A DNA stretch of 64,000 bases from Mycobacteroides immunogenum. Lineage in GTDB: Bacteria; Actinomycetota; Actinomycetes; Mycobacteriales; Mycobacteriaceae. The translations under genes and the position numbers were made by a program. This document shows, one piece after another, positions 42,387-50,588 of the stretch. The stretch covers positions 992,001 through 1,056,000 of the forward strand of contig NZ_CP011530.1 of the NCBI RefSeq assembly GCF_001605725.1, in the 5' to 3' direction. The notes under the pieces are model-generated. The model had not been told where the DNA came from, searched no databases, and worked only from the letters and a program-made list of their open reading frames with translations. Position 1 is the stretch's first letter. Each line of letters starts with the position of its first letter.

Positions 42387-43517
42387 TTGGTCACGGCGGC
42401 GGCCTGCGCGCGGGTGGAGGCGGAAAGCGTTGCACCTCAGCCTCCTTCGCCGCCGCCGGGTGAGGTGCTGTCCGACGCGCCGTTGTCGTTGGCGCCAGAT
42501 CTGGACGCCATCGCCGACGGTCATCTGATCCGTTACATGTCGACGTCGGGTGCGACAGGGACGCCCACCGAGGTGACGGGTGTCGTTTTTTCGCCGAAAG
42601 GCGAACCGCCGCAAGCGGGTTGGCCCGTCGTCTCGGTAGGTCATGGGACCACGGGTCTGGACGACGAGTGCGCGGTGTCCCGGGCTCCTGACCTGCGGGG
42701 CTACATCTGGCTGGTGCGCAACCTCACCAAGCGTGGCTGGGTGGTCGCGATCACGGACTACGAGGGGCTGGGCGTGCCGGGCCCGCATCCGTATCTGGAG
42801 CCCAGGTCAGAAGGATTCAATGTCATCGACGCGGCCCGTGCCGCGGTATCGCTGATTCCCGGGTCCTCGACGAAATGGGCGGCGATCGGGGCGTCCCAGG
42901 GTGGCCAGGCAACGTGGGCCGCCGCCGAGCTCGCGGGTGGCTACGCGTCCGAGCTGGAGTTTGTCGGCGCGGCCAACCTGTCGCCCGCCGCAGATCTGAC
43001 CGAGATGGCGACCCATGTGGGCGACGGGCGGTACGACTGGAGCCAGCTGTCGATGATGCCGACCCTGCTCACGGGCTTGTCGGTCACGGTCCCGGAGCTG
43101 CGTCCCGAGAATTTTCTGCACGGCTCCTTTCAGGACAATCCACGAGACAAAGCGTTATTGCTGGGATGTCATAACGGACTCGATCCCGCACGATCCGCTG
43201 CCATAGGCAGATTGCGCGCCAAAGACTTTCACGGGACCAATCCGGAAGACGCCATCATCTTCGCCGCCGCGCTGAAGCGGATCGCGCTGCCACTGGGCCC
43301 GGCATCCGGGCCGATGTTCGTCTACGCCGGTGGAGCCGACAGGCTCATCGACGCACGGTGGATCCATGCGGCGGTGCGCCGCGCGTGCGCGCTGGGAGAC
43401 ACGGTTCAGGAGGTCGTCTCCCCGGGGAAGGGGCACGTGGATCCCGAGGGGGAGCGGCTCGGGGTGCAATGGATCGCCGACAGGTTTGCCGGACTTCCGG
43501 CGCCGAGTAATTGCTAG
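42387..43517 (+). CDS. Secretory lipase (LIP family), probably exported
   Basis: At least 376 residues. Alpha/beta hydrolase of the secretory-lipase family: VVSVGHGTTGL (oxyanion region), nucleophile in AAIGASQGGQATWAA (GxSxG), Asp in VYAGGADRLID and His in GKGHVDPEG. The earliest conventional start is TTG 42387, but the frame is open upstream and encodes RLAPLLAALVLV before TAAACARVEA, a clear export signal with a possible lipid-modified Cys. No ATG, GTG or TTG starts that stretch; CTG 42360 or ACG 42345 (after AAGGACGG) are the candidates. It probably hydrolyses host or envelope lipid esters outside the membrane. It interrupts the Rv0909/Rv0910-like pair. Confidence 0.8.
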   Translation: MVTAAACARVEAESVAPQPPSPPPGEVLSDAPLSLAPDLDAIADGHLIRYMSTSGATGTPTEVTGVVFSPKGEPPQAGWPVVSVGHGTTGLDDECAVSRAPDLRGYIWLVRNLTKRGWVVAITDYEGLGVPGPHPYLEPRSEGFNVIDAARAAVSLIPGSSTKWAAIGASQGGQATWAAAELAGGYASELEFVGAANLSPAADLTEMATHVGDGRYDWSQLSMMPTLLTGLSVTVPELRPENFLHGSFQDNPRDKALLLGCHNGLDPARSAAIGRLRAKDFHGTNPEDAIIFAAALKRIALPLGPASGPMFVYAGGADRLIDARWIHAAVRRACALGDTVQEVVSPGKGHVDPEGERLGVQWIADRFAGLPAPSNC

Positions 43518-43539
43518 CTGGCCGTTCGTATCGCTCCGG

Positions 43540-43545
43540 TATCCT
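43540..43545 (+). promoter_or_regulatory. Leaderless-type -10 for the SRPBCC toxin homologue
   Basis: TATCCT, 8 nt, then GTG 43554. The toxin homologue thus appears to have its own promoter, separate from the antitoxin. Confidence 0.4.
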
Positions 43546-43553
43546 TTGCCCAC

Positions 43554-43997
43554 GTGGCAGCCAAACTGAATTCCTCCATCGATGTGCCCCTCCCTCCCGA
43601 GGAGGCCTGGGCACACGCCTCGGATCTGCGGCGCTTCGATGAGTGGCTCAGCGTTCACACGGCGTGGCGCAGCGCGTTGCCCGAGACCCTGGAAAAGGGC
43701 ACCGTCATCGAGTCGATCGTGTGCGTGAAGGGCATGTACAACCGCGTCAAGTGGACGCTGCAGAAGTACGACCCGCCGACGGGCCTGTTCTTGGACGGAC
43801 AAGGCAGGGGCGGGATAAAGGTCAAGCTCAGGGTGACGATCTCCCCGAAGGGTGCCGGATCGGTTGTCGACTTCAACCTGCACCTGGGCGGCCCCGCGAT
43901 GTTCGGGCCCATCGGTGCCGTGGTGGCCGCGGCGTTGCGCAGCGATATCGATGCTTCGCTGTCGAAGTTCGTTCAGGTTTTTGCCGCGGCGTCATAA
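43554..43997 (+). CDS. SRPBCC/START-domain protein, Rv0910-like toxin homologue
   Basis: 147 residues, one polyketide-cyclase/START-like domain: the N-terminal AAKLNSSIDVPLPPEEAWAH is the usual helix-grip opening, then FDEWLSVHTAWR and VDFNLHLGGPAMFGPIG. Length and sequence style match M. tuberculosis Rv0910 (144 residues), reported as the toxin partner of Rv0909. Here the antitoxin homologue is 1.2 kb upstream with a lipase between, and this gene has its own leaderless-type promoter. It may therefore no longer act as a toxin and could simply bind a hydrophobic ligand. Confidence 0.75.
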   Translation: MAAKLNSSIDVPLPPEEAWAHASDLRRFDEWLSVHTAWRSALPETLEKGTVIESIVCVKGMYNRVKWTLQKYDPPTGLFLDGQGRGGIKVKLRVTISPKGAGSVVDFNLHLGGPAMFGPIGAVVAAALRSDIDASLSKFVQVFAAAS

Positions 43998-44109
43998 TCG
44001 CCATTTTTCGCGGTCTACCTGCGAAAACATAAGCGACGGTTTGTGATTGGTTGGTATCGAAATCGTGTCGGTGGTTGGCAGGCTCCCATTTGAGGAGCAA
44101 TATGGATAT

Positions 44110-44397
44110 ATGTCAATCACACGGAAGATCATCGGAACGGTGTTCGCCGCTGGTGCTGGCGCGGCCATAATCGCTGCCTCGCCTGCCACCGTGATGAGCG
44201 CCGGGGTGCCGACAACCACGTCCAATCAGGTCGTTCTTGCCGATCCCGGCGGCTCGGGTGGCGGTGACGCAGGTGGCGGCGGTGGCTGCTACAACGGCGT
44301 GTGCGGCGGCTGGAATCCCGGCCAGGGTGGCTGGGGCCATGGCTGCTACAACGGCGTCTGCGGTGGCTGGGACGGCCAGCGCGGTTGGGGCAATTAG
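44110..44397 (+). CDS. Small secreted Gly-rich protein with duplicated CYNGVCGGW loop
   Basis: 95 residues. A signal peptide (SITRKIIGTVFAAGAGAAII, cleavage around ASPATVMSAG or VVLA-DPG) is followed by a Gly-rich linker and two copies of GxCYNGVCGGW, residues about 63-71 and 80-88. Each copy could close a four-residue disulphide loop. ATG 44110 gives the best signal peptide; GAGGAG is 12 nt upstream, a little far. I do not recognise the family. The gene ends in a hairpin that includes its stop codon. Confidence 0.7.
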   Translation: MSITRKIIGTVFAAGAGAAIIAASPATVMSAGVPTTTSNQVVLADPGGSGGGDAGGGGGCYNGVCGGWNPGQGGWGHGCYNGVCGGWDGQRGWGN

Positions 44398-44404
44398 CCC
44401 CAAC
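44384..44404. terminator. Bidirectional hairpin between two convergent genes
   Basis: GTTGGGGC-AATTA-GCCCCAAC, a perfect 8-bp stem with a 5-nt loop. It includes the TAG of the small secreted gene and stops 3 nt before the convergent oxidoreductase stop. Confidence 0.55.
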
Positions 44405-44406
44405 GG

Positions 44407-45327
44407 CTAACCCGTTTCGTTGGAGAGCGGCCGAAGGGCTTGGGCCAGGGCGTCATAGGCGTCTCGGCGCGCTGGCCCGTTGCCAAGCAAGTGGTCCGGA
44501 AGGATCACTTCGTCGACGCCCTCCTGTGCCCACGGGGCCATCTGCTCCGCGATCTGCTCCGCGGTGCCGTACAAGACTGGAATCGGTGATGCCGCAGCGG
44601 TTTCCGCCGCGCGCTTCTCAGACTCCGGATCATCGGTGACGATCACGCGTGCTTGAGTGGAGCGCCAGATCGTCGCGGGATCGCGGCCGATCTTTTCCGC
44701 GGCGGCGTCCAGTCGCCCGGAAACCTCGCGGAACGTACCGGGTGCGGACCACTGATTCCATTCCTGCGCGTATCGGGCGGTGAGACCGAGCATCCGCGGT
44801 TGCGTCGCGCCGATCAGGATGGGCAAGGGCCGTTGCAGTGGCTTGGGCTCGCAGATGCCCTCCGCCAGCTGGTAGTAATCGCCATCCACGGTGGTGGCTT
44901 GCTCGTTGAGCAGCCCGGTAATCACCTGCAGCCCTTCGGAAAAACGGTCTACGCGCGGCCCGGGCTTACCGAGTTCGAGCCCGTAGCGCTGGTGCTCGTT
45001 CTCCTGCCAGCCGGCGCCCAGCCCGAGCGTGAAACGCCCGTGGCTCACGTGATCGACGGTGACCGCCCAGTTGGCAAGCACCGCCGGATGCCGGAAGGTC
45101 ATCGACAGCACCAGAGGAGCCAGCCGGATCCGCGAGGTGGCTGCGGCAAGCGCCGCGAAGAGGGCGGTGGCCTCATGGAAGTTGGTGCGCTGCGCGGCGG
45201 TGTCGTCATGCGACATGAAATGGTCGGCGGCGTAGAAGGCGCGCCAGTCCCCGTCGTCGGCGTATTGGGCGATATCCAGCAGATCTGCCCAGGATTGATT
45301 GGTTTGTCCCCAGATCGAGAAGCGCAT
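44407..45327 (-). CDS. LLM-class F420-dependent oxidoreductase
   Basis: 306 residues of the luciferase-like/F420 TIM-barrel family: MRFSIWGQTNQSWADLLDIA, FYAADHFM, LVLSMTFRHPAVLANWAVTV and HGRFTLGLGAGWQENEH are diagnostic. It would transfer hydride between coenzyme F420 (or a flavin) and an unknown substrate. ATG 45327 is fixed by TAGGAT exactly 7 nt upstream. It is divergent from a TetR gene 58 nt away, the usual layout for a regulated redox enzyme. Confidence 0.88.
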   Translation of the reverse strand: MRFSIWGQTNQSWADLLDIAQYADDGDWRAFYAADHFMSHDDTAAQRTNFHEATALFAALAAATSRIRLAPLVLSMTFRHPAVLANWAVTVDHVSHGRFTLGLGAGWQENEHQRYGLELGKPGPRVDRFSEGLQVITGLLNEQATTVDGDYYQLAEGICEPKPLQRPLPILIGATQPRMLGLTARYAQEWNQWSAPGTFREVSGRLDAAAEKIGRDPATIWRSTQARVIVTDDPESEKRAAETAAASPIPVLYGTAEQIAEQMAPWAQEGVDEVILPDHLLGNGPARRDAYDALAQALRPLSNETG

Positions 45328-45334
45328 GACTCCG

Positions 45335-45378
45335 ATCCTAGGGTCGGTGCACATATCGCCGTTATTTCGGACTACCCT
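45335..45378. promoter_or_regulatory. Divergent leaderless-type promoters (LLM oxidoreductase / TetR)
   Basis: Minus strand: TAGGAT (45340 to 45335), 7 nt, ATG 45327. Plus strand: TACCCT (45373-45378), 7 nt, GTG 45386. The 32 bp between the hexamers would hold the TetR operator; the only clear symmetry is a GTGCAC hexamer. Confidence 0.5.
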
Positions 45379-45385
45379 CGGGCTG

Positions 45386-45979
45386 GTGGAGGAGCAACCG
45401 AGGGGGCGGCGGGCAGAGGTGATCGCGGCCGCGATAGAAGTGGCCGGGACCTTGGGTGTCAGTGGTCTCACCTATCGATCGGTGGATGCGGCGGCGAACG
45501 TGCCCAGTGGTACCACCTCAAACCATTTCCGGACCCGCGATGCTTTGCTCCTGGGCGTCATTGTCGAGATCGAGAAACTGCGCCGCGCGTTCTGGCGGGC
45601 GCTGGTCACCGAGATCAACCCGACCACGGTGGCCGACCTGGTGGGCATCGGTACTGCCTACGCCAATGGGGCCGTCGGGGTGATGAGCACCCGGGTGCGG
45701 GCGTACATGGCGCTTCTGATGGAAGGCTGGAGTCATCCCGAGCTGAGGGAGCCGTTGCAGCGTGGCAGGGACGCGCAGATTCCCCGCACGCTACAGCTAA
45801 TGCGCAACGTGAACCCGACAACTCCGCAACTGCACGCGGAGATCTTCCAGGACTATCTGACCGGCATCATTTACCAGCAACTTGCCAACCCGGCACCGGA
45901 CTTCAATCCGCGGCCGGGAATCGAAACGCTGGTCACGGTGCTGTTGTCGTCCCAGTCGCCGCGGGTAGCGCAGGGATAG
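45386..45979 (+). CDS. TetR-family transcriptional regulator
   Basis: 197 residues. The N-terminal HTH (about 8-52) reads RRAEVIAAAIEVAGTLGVSG, LTYRSVDAAANVPSGTTSNHF. The C-terminal domain is helical, as usual for ligand binding. GTG 45386 is set by TACCCT 7 nt upstream; longer in-frame starts would cover the promoter. It is divergent from the LLM oxidoreductase, its likely target. Its 3' end overlaps the convergent exporter gene by 47 bp, so each transcript is antisense to the other's end. Confidence 0.88.
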   Translation: MEEQPRGRRAEVIAAAIEVAGTLGVSGLTYRSVDAAANVPSGTTSNHFRTRDALLLGVIVEIEKLRRAFWRALVTEINPTTVADLVGIGTAYANGAVGVMSTRVRAYMALLMEGWSHPELREPLQRGRDAQIPRTLQLMRNVNPTTPQLHAEIFQDYLTGIIYQQLANPAPDFNPRPGIETLVTVLLSSQSPRVAQG

Positions 45980-48008
45980 GGTTCTCGCGCCAATCGGTGT
46001 CGGTGACGATTCGCCGTGAAATGCGTTCCAGGGCCGCCTGAATCTGCTCCCGGTCGGCGCGGTCTTCGAAATCTGGTGTCCGGGAGAGCCGTTCGATCAG
46101 GTACTGGTTGATTGCCTCGCTGATCTTGTCGACTTCCTGGCGGCCGCTGTCGGTGAGCCAGACGTGATCGCCGGTGCGCAGGGCATGGCCGTCCGCGACG
46201 AGTTCGTTGAACGCCGGGTCGAGGATCTCCGGTGGTATTCGGTACCAGCGCGCGATGCGTGACACCTCGGCTGAGCCTGTGGCCCGCAGAAAACGGTTGG
46301 CCTGTACCAGGGCCCATAACGGTGCGATGGGCATCGTGACACCGGCGTGCTCGCGCAGCTTATGCAGGCCCACGTGCGGGAAGCCACGCATCGCATTGCT
46401 GATCGCGATCTCCAGGAGCTTGTCCGGCGATACGGAATTGGGCATGCCGAAGCCCTCACCCATATCCACGGCAAGGCTCGCGTCGGCGCCGCGCAGGGGA
46501 ACTTCCTTGAGGAAGAGCGCGAGTACAAATCCGACCGCGGCAACCGGTGCCGCGCACAGGAATACCAAATCCAGCGAGTCTGCGTAGGCGTGGATGACGG
46601 GTGCCGCGGCCTCGTGCGGTAATGCGTGCAGTGCCTGCGGCGATTGGGTGGCCTCGGGCGGTACCTTCACCGAGACAATTTCGCGCGCAAGAAAATTGGA
46701 GAACAGCGAGCCGAATATCGCGGCACCGAACGAGCTGCCGATGGTGCGGAAGAAGGTCACGCCCGATGTGGCGACGCCGAGATCGTCGAAGCGCGCGGTG
46801 TTCTGCACGATGAGCGTGAGTACCTGCATGGACGCACCGATACCCACGCCCAGGACGAACAGGTACAGCGACTGCACCACGAACGGTGTCGAGTCGTCCA
46901 TCCGGGAGAGCAGCACCAGGGCGATGGCCATGATGGCGGTGCCCGCGACGGGGTAGCGCTTGTACTTGCCCGTGCGGCCCACCAGGGTGCCGGTTCCGGT
47001 GGAGGTGATGAGCATGCCCGCCACCATGGGCAGGGTGCGCAAGCCCGAGACCGTGGCCGAGACACCGTTGACGAACTGCATGAAGGTCGGCAGGTAGGTC
47101 ATCACACCGAGCATTGCGAAACCGACGACGAAGCTCAGCACACAACAAATGGTGAAAACCGGATCGCGGAACAGGCGCGGCGGCAGAATCGGTTCGGGCA
47201 CCCGGGATTCGACCCAGACGAAGACGCCGATCGCGGCCACCGAGCTGACGAACAGGCCGATGATCACGGGTGAGGACCACGGATAGGTGGTGCCGCCCCA
47301 GCTGGTGGCCAAGGTCAGCGCCGAGGCGCCCACTGCGATGAGGACGATGCCCCAATAGTCGATGACCGGGCGCGTCGCCTTGGCCAGCGCCGGGATTGCT
47401 CCCGCCGCCACCATGATCACCACAACGGAGATGGGCAGGTTGATGTAGAACGCCCAGCGCCACCCGAGGTGATCGGTGAACAACCCACCCAGGAGCGGAC
47501 CGATCACCGTGGTCACCCCGAAGACCGCGCCGAGGATGCCTTGATACCGGCCGCGCTCACGCATGGGGATGATCTCGCCGATGAGGGCGGTCGCTGTCAC
47601 CATCAGGCCACCGGACCCGAGACCCTGGATGGCGCGCGCGCCCACCAGCAGCGCCATGGAACCGGCCATACCGCAGAGCAGCGAGCCGGCCGCGAAGATG
47701 ACGATGCAGGTGATGAAGACGGTTCGCCGTCCGAACAGATCACCGAACTTGCCCATCACCGCGGTTGCCACGGTGGATGCCAGCAGATAGCTGGTGACCA
47801 CCCACGACTGATGTCCGGCGTCGCCGAGGTCGGCGACAACGGTGGGCAGGGCGGTGGCGACGATGGTGCCGTCGAGTGCGGCGAGCAGCATGCCGAGTAG
47901 GACAGCGATGAAGATGAGATTGCGGCGCTGCACGCCGATCATGGAGCTCGCTGCTTCCTGATCGACGGCGTCAGACTCGGGTGATTGCTTGTGAGATTGG
48001 GCTGACAT
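45933..48008 (-). CDS. DHA2-type MFS exporter with C-terminal winged-helix-like extension
   Basis: 691 residues, about 170 more than a standard 14-helix exporter. The transporter part (about 28-510) has LDGTIVATALPTVVADLGDA, GKFGDLFGRRTVF (motif A) and GPLLGGLFTDHLGWRWAFYIN. Residues about 530-690 are soluble, containing LWALVQANRFLRATG and a MarR-like winged segment (ELVADGHALRTGDHVWLTDSG), then a charged tail. It resembles the long M. tuberculosis exporters of the Rv1877 type. ATG 48008. It converges with the TetR gene over 47 bp. Whether the extension binds DNA or regulates the pump is unknown. Confidence 0.85.
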   Translation of the reverse strand: MSAQSHKQSPESDAVDQEAASSMIGVQRRNLIFIAVLLGMLLAALDGTIVATALPTVVADLGDAGHQSWVVTSYLLASTVATAVMGKFGDLFGRRTVFITCIVIFAAGSLLCGMAGSMALLVGARAIQGLGSGGLMVTATALIGEIIPMRERGRYQGILGAVFGVTTVIGPLLGGLFTDHLGWRWAFYINLPISVVVIMVAAGAIPALAKATRPVIDYWGIVLIAVGASALTLATSWGGTTYPWSSPVIIGLFVSSVAAIGVFVWVESRVPEPILPPRLFRDPVFTICCVLSFVVGFAMLGVMTYLPTFMQFVNGVSATVSGLRTLPMVAGMLITSTGTGTLVGRTGKYKRYPVAGTAIMAIALVLLSRMDDSTPFVVQSLYLFVLGVGIGASMQVLTLIVQNTARFDDLGVATSGVTFFRTIGSSFGAAIFGSLFSNFLAREIVSVKVPPEATQSPQALHALPHEAAAPVIHAYADSLDLVFLCAAPVAAVGFVLALFLKEVPLRGADASLAVDMGEGFGMPNSVSPDKLLEIAISNAMRGFPHVGLHKLREHAGVTMPIAPLWALVQANRFLRATGSAEVSRIARWYRIPPEILDPAFNELVADGHALRTGDHVWLTDSGRQEVDKISEAINQYLIERLSRTPDFEDRADREQIQAALERISRRIVTDTDWRENPIPALPAATGTTTAP

Positions 48009-48086
48009 GACTTACCCATGCTAAAGGTATGCGGACTCGCGCATGATCAACCCGCGTAGCTCGCCCACGAGTGGACAGGAAGCCAG

Positions 48087-48485
48087 ATGACAACCGAACG
48101 CATGCCGGTGGGCCAATTTCCGGGATTCCTCGGTATTGAATCGGTGGCAATTGACGACGACAAAGTGGTCGCTGAGCTTCCGATCCGTGGGGAGCATTTC
48201 GCGCCGAACGGTTTCGTGCATGCCGCGGTCCTCGTGGGACTCGCGGACACGTTGTGTGGCTATGGGTGTCTGGCCTCTTTGCCGGAGGGGGCGACCGGAT
48301 TCACCACGGTCGAGCTGAAGACGAATTTCCTGGGCGCCGCGCGCGAAGGCACGCTCACCGCGACCGCGGTGCCGGTTCATCGCGGTCGTTCCACGCAGCT
48401 ATGGGATGCGACGGTGACGGCCGCTGATGGGCGCACCGTGGCAGTGTTCCGGTGCACCCAACTGGTGCTCTGGCCGCGCGGCTGA
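48087..48485 (+). CDS. PaaI-type hotdog thioesterase
   Basis: 132 residues, a single hotdog fold: EHFAPNGFVHAAVLVGLADTL carries the usual G/N...H-x-xx-AxxxGxxD catalytic pattern, and FTTVELKTNFLGAAREGTLT the second strand set. It hydrolyses small acyl- or aryl-CoA esters in the cytoplasm. ATG 48087 follows AGGAAG. It is divergent from the exporter and 74 nt before the aldehyde dehydrogenase, with the palindrome in the gap, so probably a separate unit. Confidence 0.85.
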   Translation: MTTERMPVGQFPGFLGIESVAIDDDKVVAELPIRGEHFAPNGFVHAAVLVGLADTLCGYGCLASLPEGATGFTTVELKTNFLGAAREGTLTATAVPVHRGRSTQLWDATVTAADGRTVAVFRCTQLVLWPRG

Positions 48486-48512
48486 CGCCCGTGTCGCCAC
48501 TCCTGACCTGGG

Positions 48513-48528
48513 TGTAACGTACGTCACA
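48513..48528. promoter_or_regulatory. Near-perfect 16-bp palindrome before the aldehyde dehydrogenase
   Basis: TGTAACGTACGTCACA is symmetric except for one base pair (A/C). It lies 31 nt before ATG 48560, a good position for a repressor or activator dimer controlling the aldehyde dehydrogenase-DUF779 operon. Confidence 0.45.
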
Positions 48529-48559
48529 GGGCTCGCATCGATATCGACAGGAGCAGGCA

Positions 48560-50060
<1,501 letters not shown>

Positions 50061-50080
<20 letters not shown>

Positions 50081-50495
50081 TGAGGAGCCACCCGAAGAAG
50101 GCCCGACCCTGATCAACCGCGTCGAGTTCACTCCCGCCGCCGCGGAGCTGCTGGCCTCGCTGATCGAGGCGCACGGTCCTGTGATGTTCCACCAGTCGGG
50201 CGGCTGTTGTGACGGGAGCGCGCCCATGTGTTACCCGCGTGGGGAGTTTCGGGTGGGGGCATCGGATGTGCTCCTTGGCGAAGTTAGCGGAGGGACCCCC
50301 TTCTGGATGAGTGCTGACCAGTTCGCGTACTGGTCGCATACTCAACTGACAGTTGATGTAGTGCCGGGGCGCGGGTCGGGATTTTCGCTGGAGGCGCCCG
50401 AGGGAGTGCGGTTTCTGATTCGGTCGAGGTTGTTCACCGACGACGAGGTGTTGGCGCTGGCGGATCAACCAGTGCGGACGGGTGCCGACGACTGA
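50061..50495 (+). CDS. DUF779 protein, aldehyde dehydrogenase partner (Rv0459 homologue)
   Basis: 144 residues with the conserved vicinal cysteines in [17 protein letters not shown] and the [16 protein letters not shown] segment of DUF779. The start overlaps the aldehyde dehydrogenase end by 20 nt, giving coupling. Genes of this family nearly always sit behind AldB-like dehydrogenases. The Cys-Cys pair and third Cys suggest metal or thiol chemistry, but the function is not established. A start further downstream would remove the acidic N-terminal tail and cannot be excluded. Confidence 0.85.
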
Positions 50496-50588
50496 CCTGC
50501 CGTGCGGCTTTCGTGTTGTCGCCGGTGTGGGGAGGTAGTAGTTTGCTCTTGTCGGAGTCGGTCTGGTTGGCCGTGGGGAGTGTTGTTG

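Noticed and set aside
43998..44109. Riboswitch or small RNA before the small secreted protein
   Set aside because: The 112-nt gap shows no stable conserved-looking stem or recognisable riboswitch motif.
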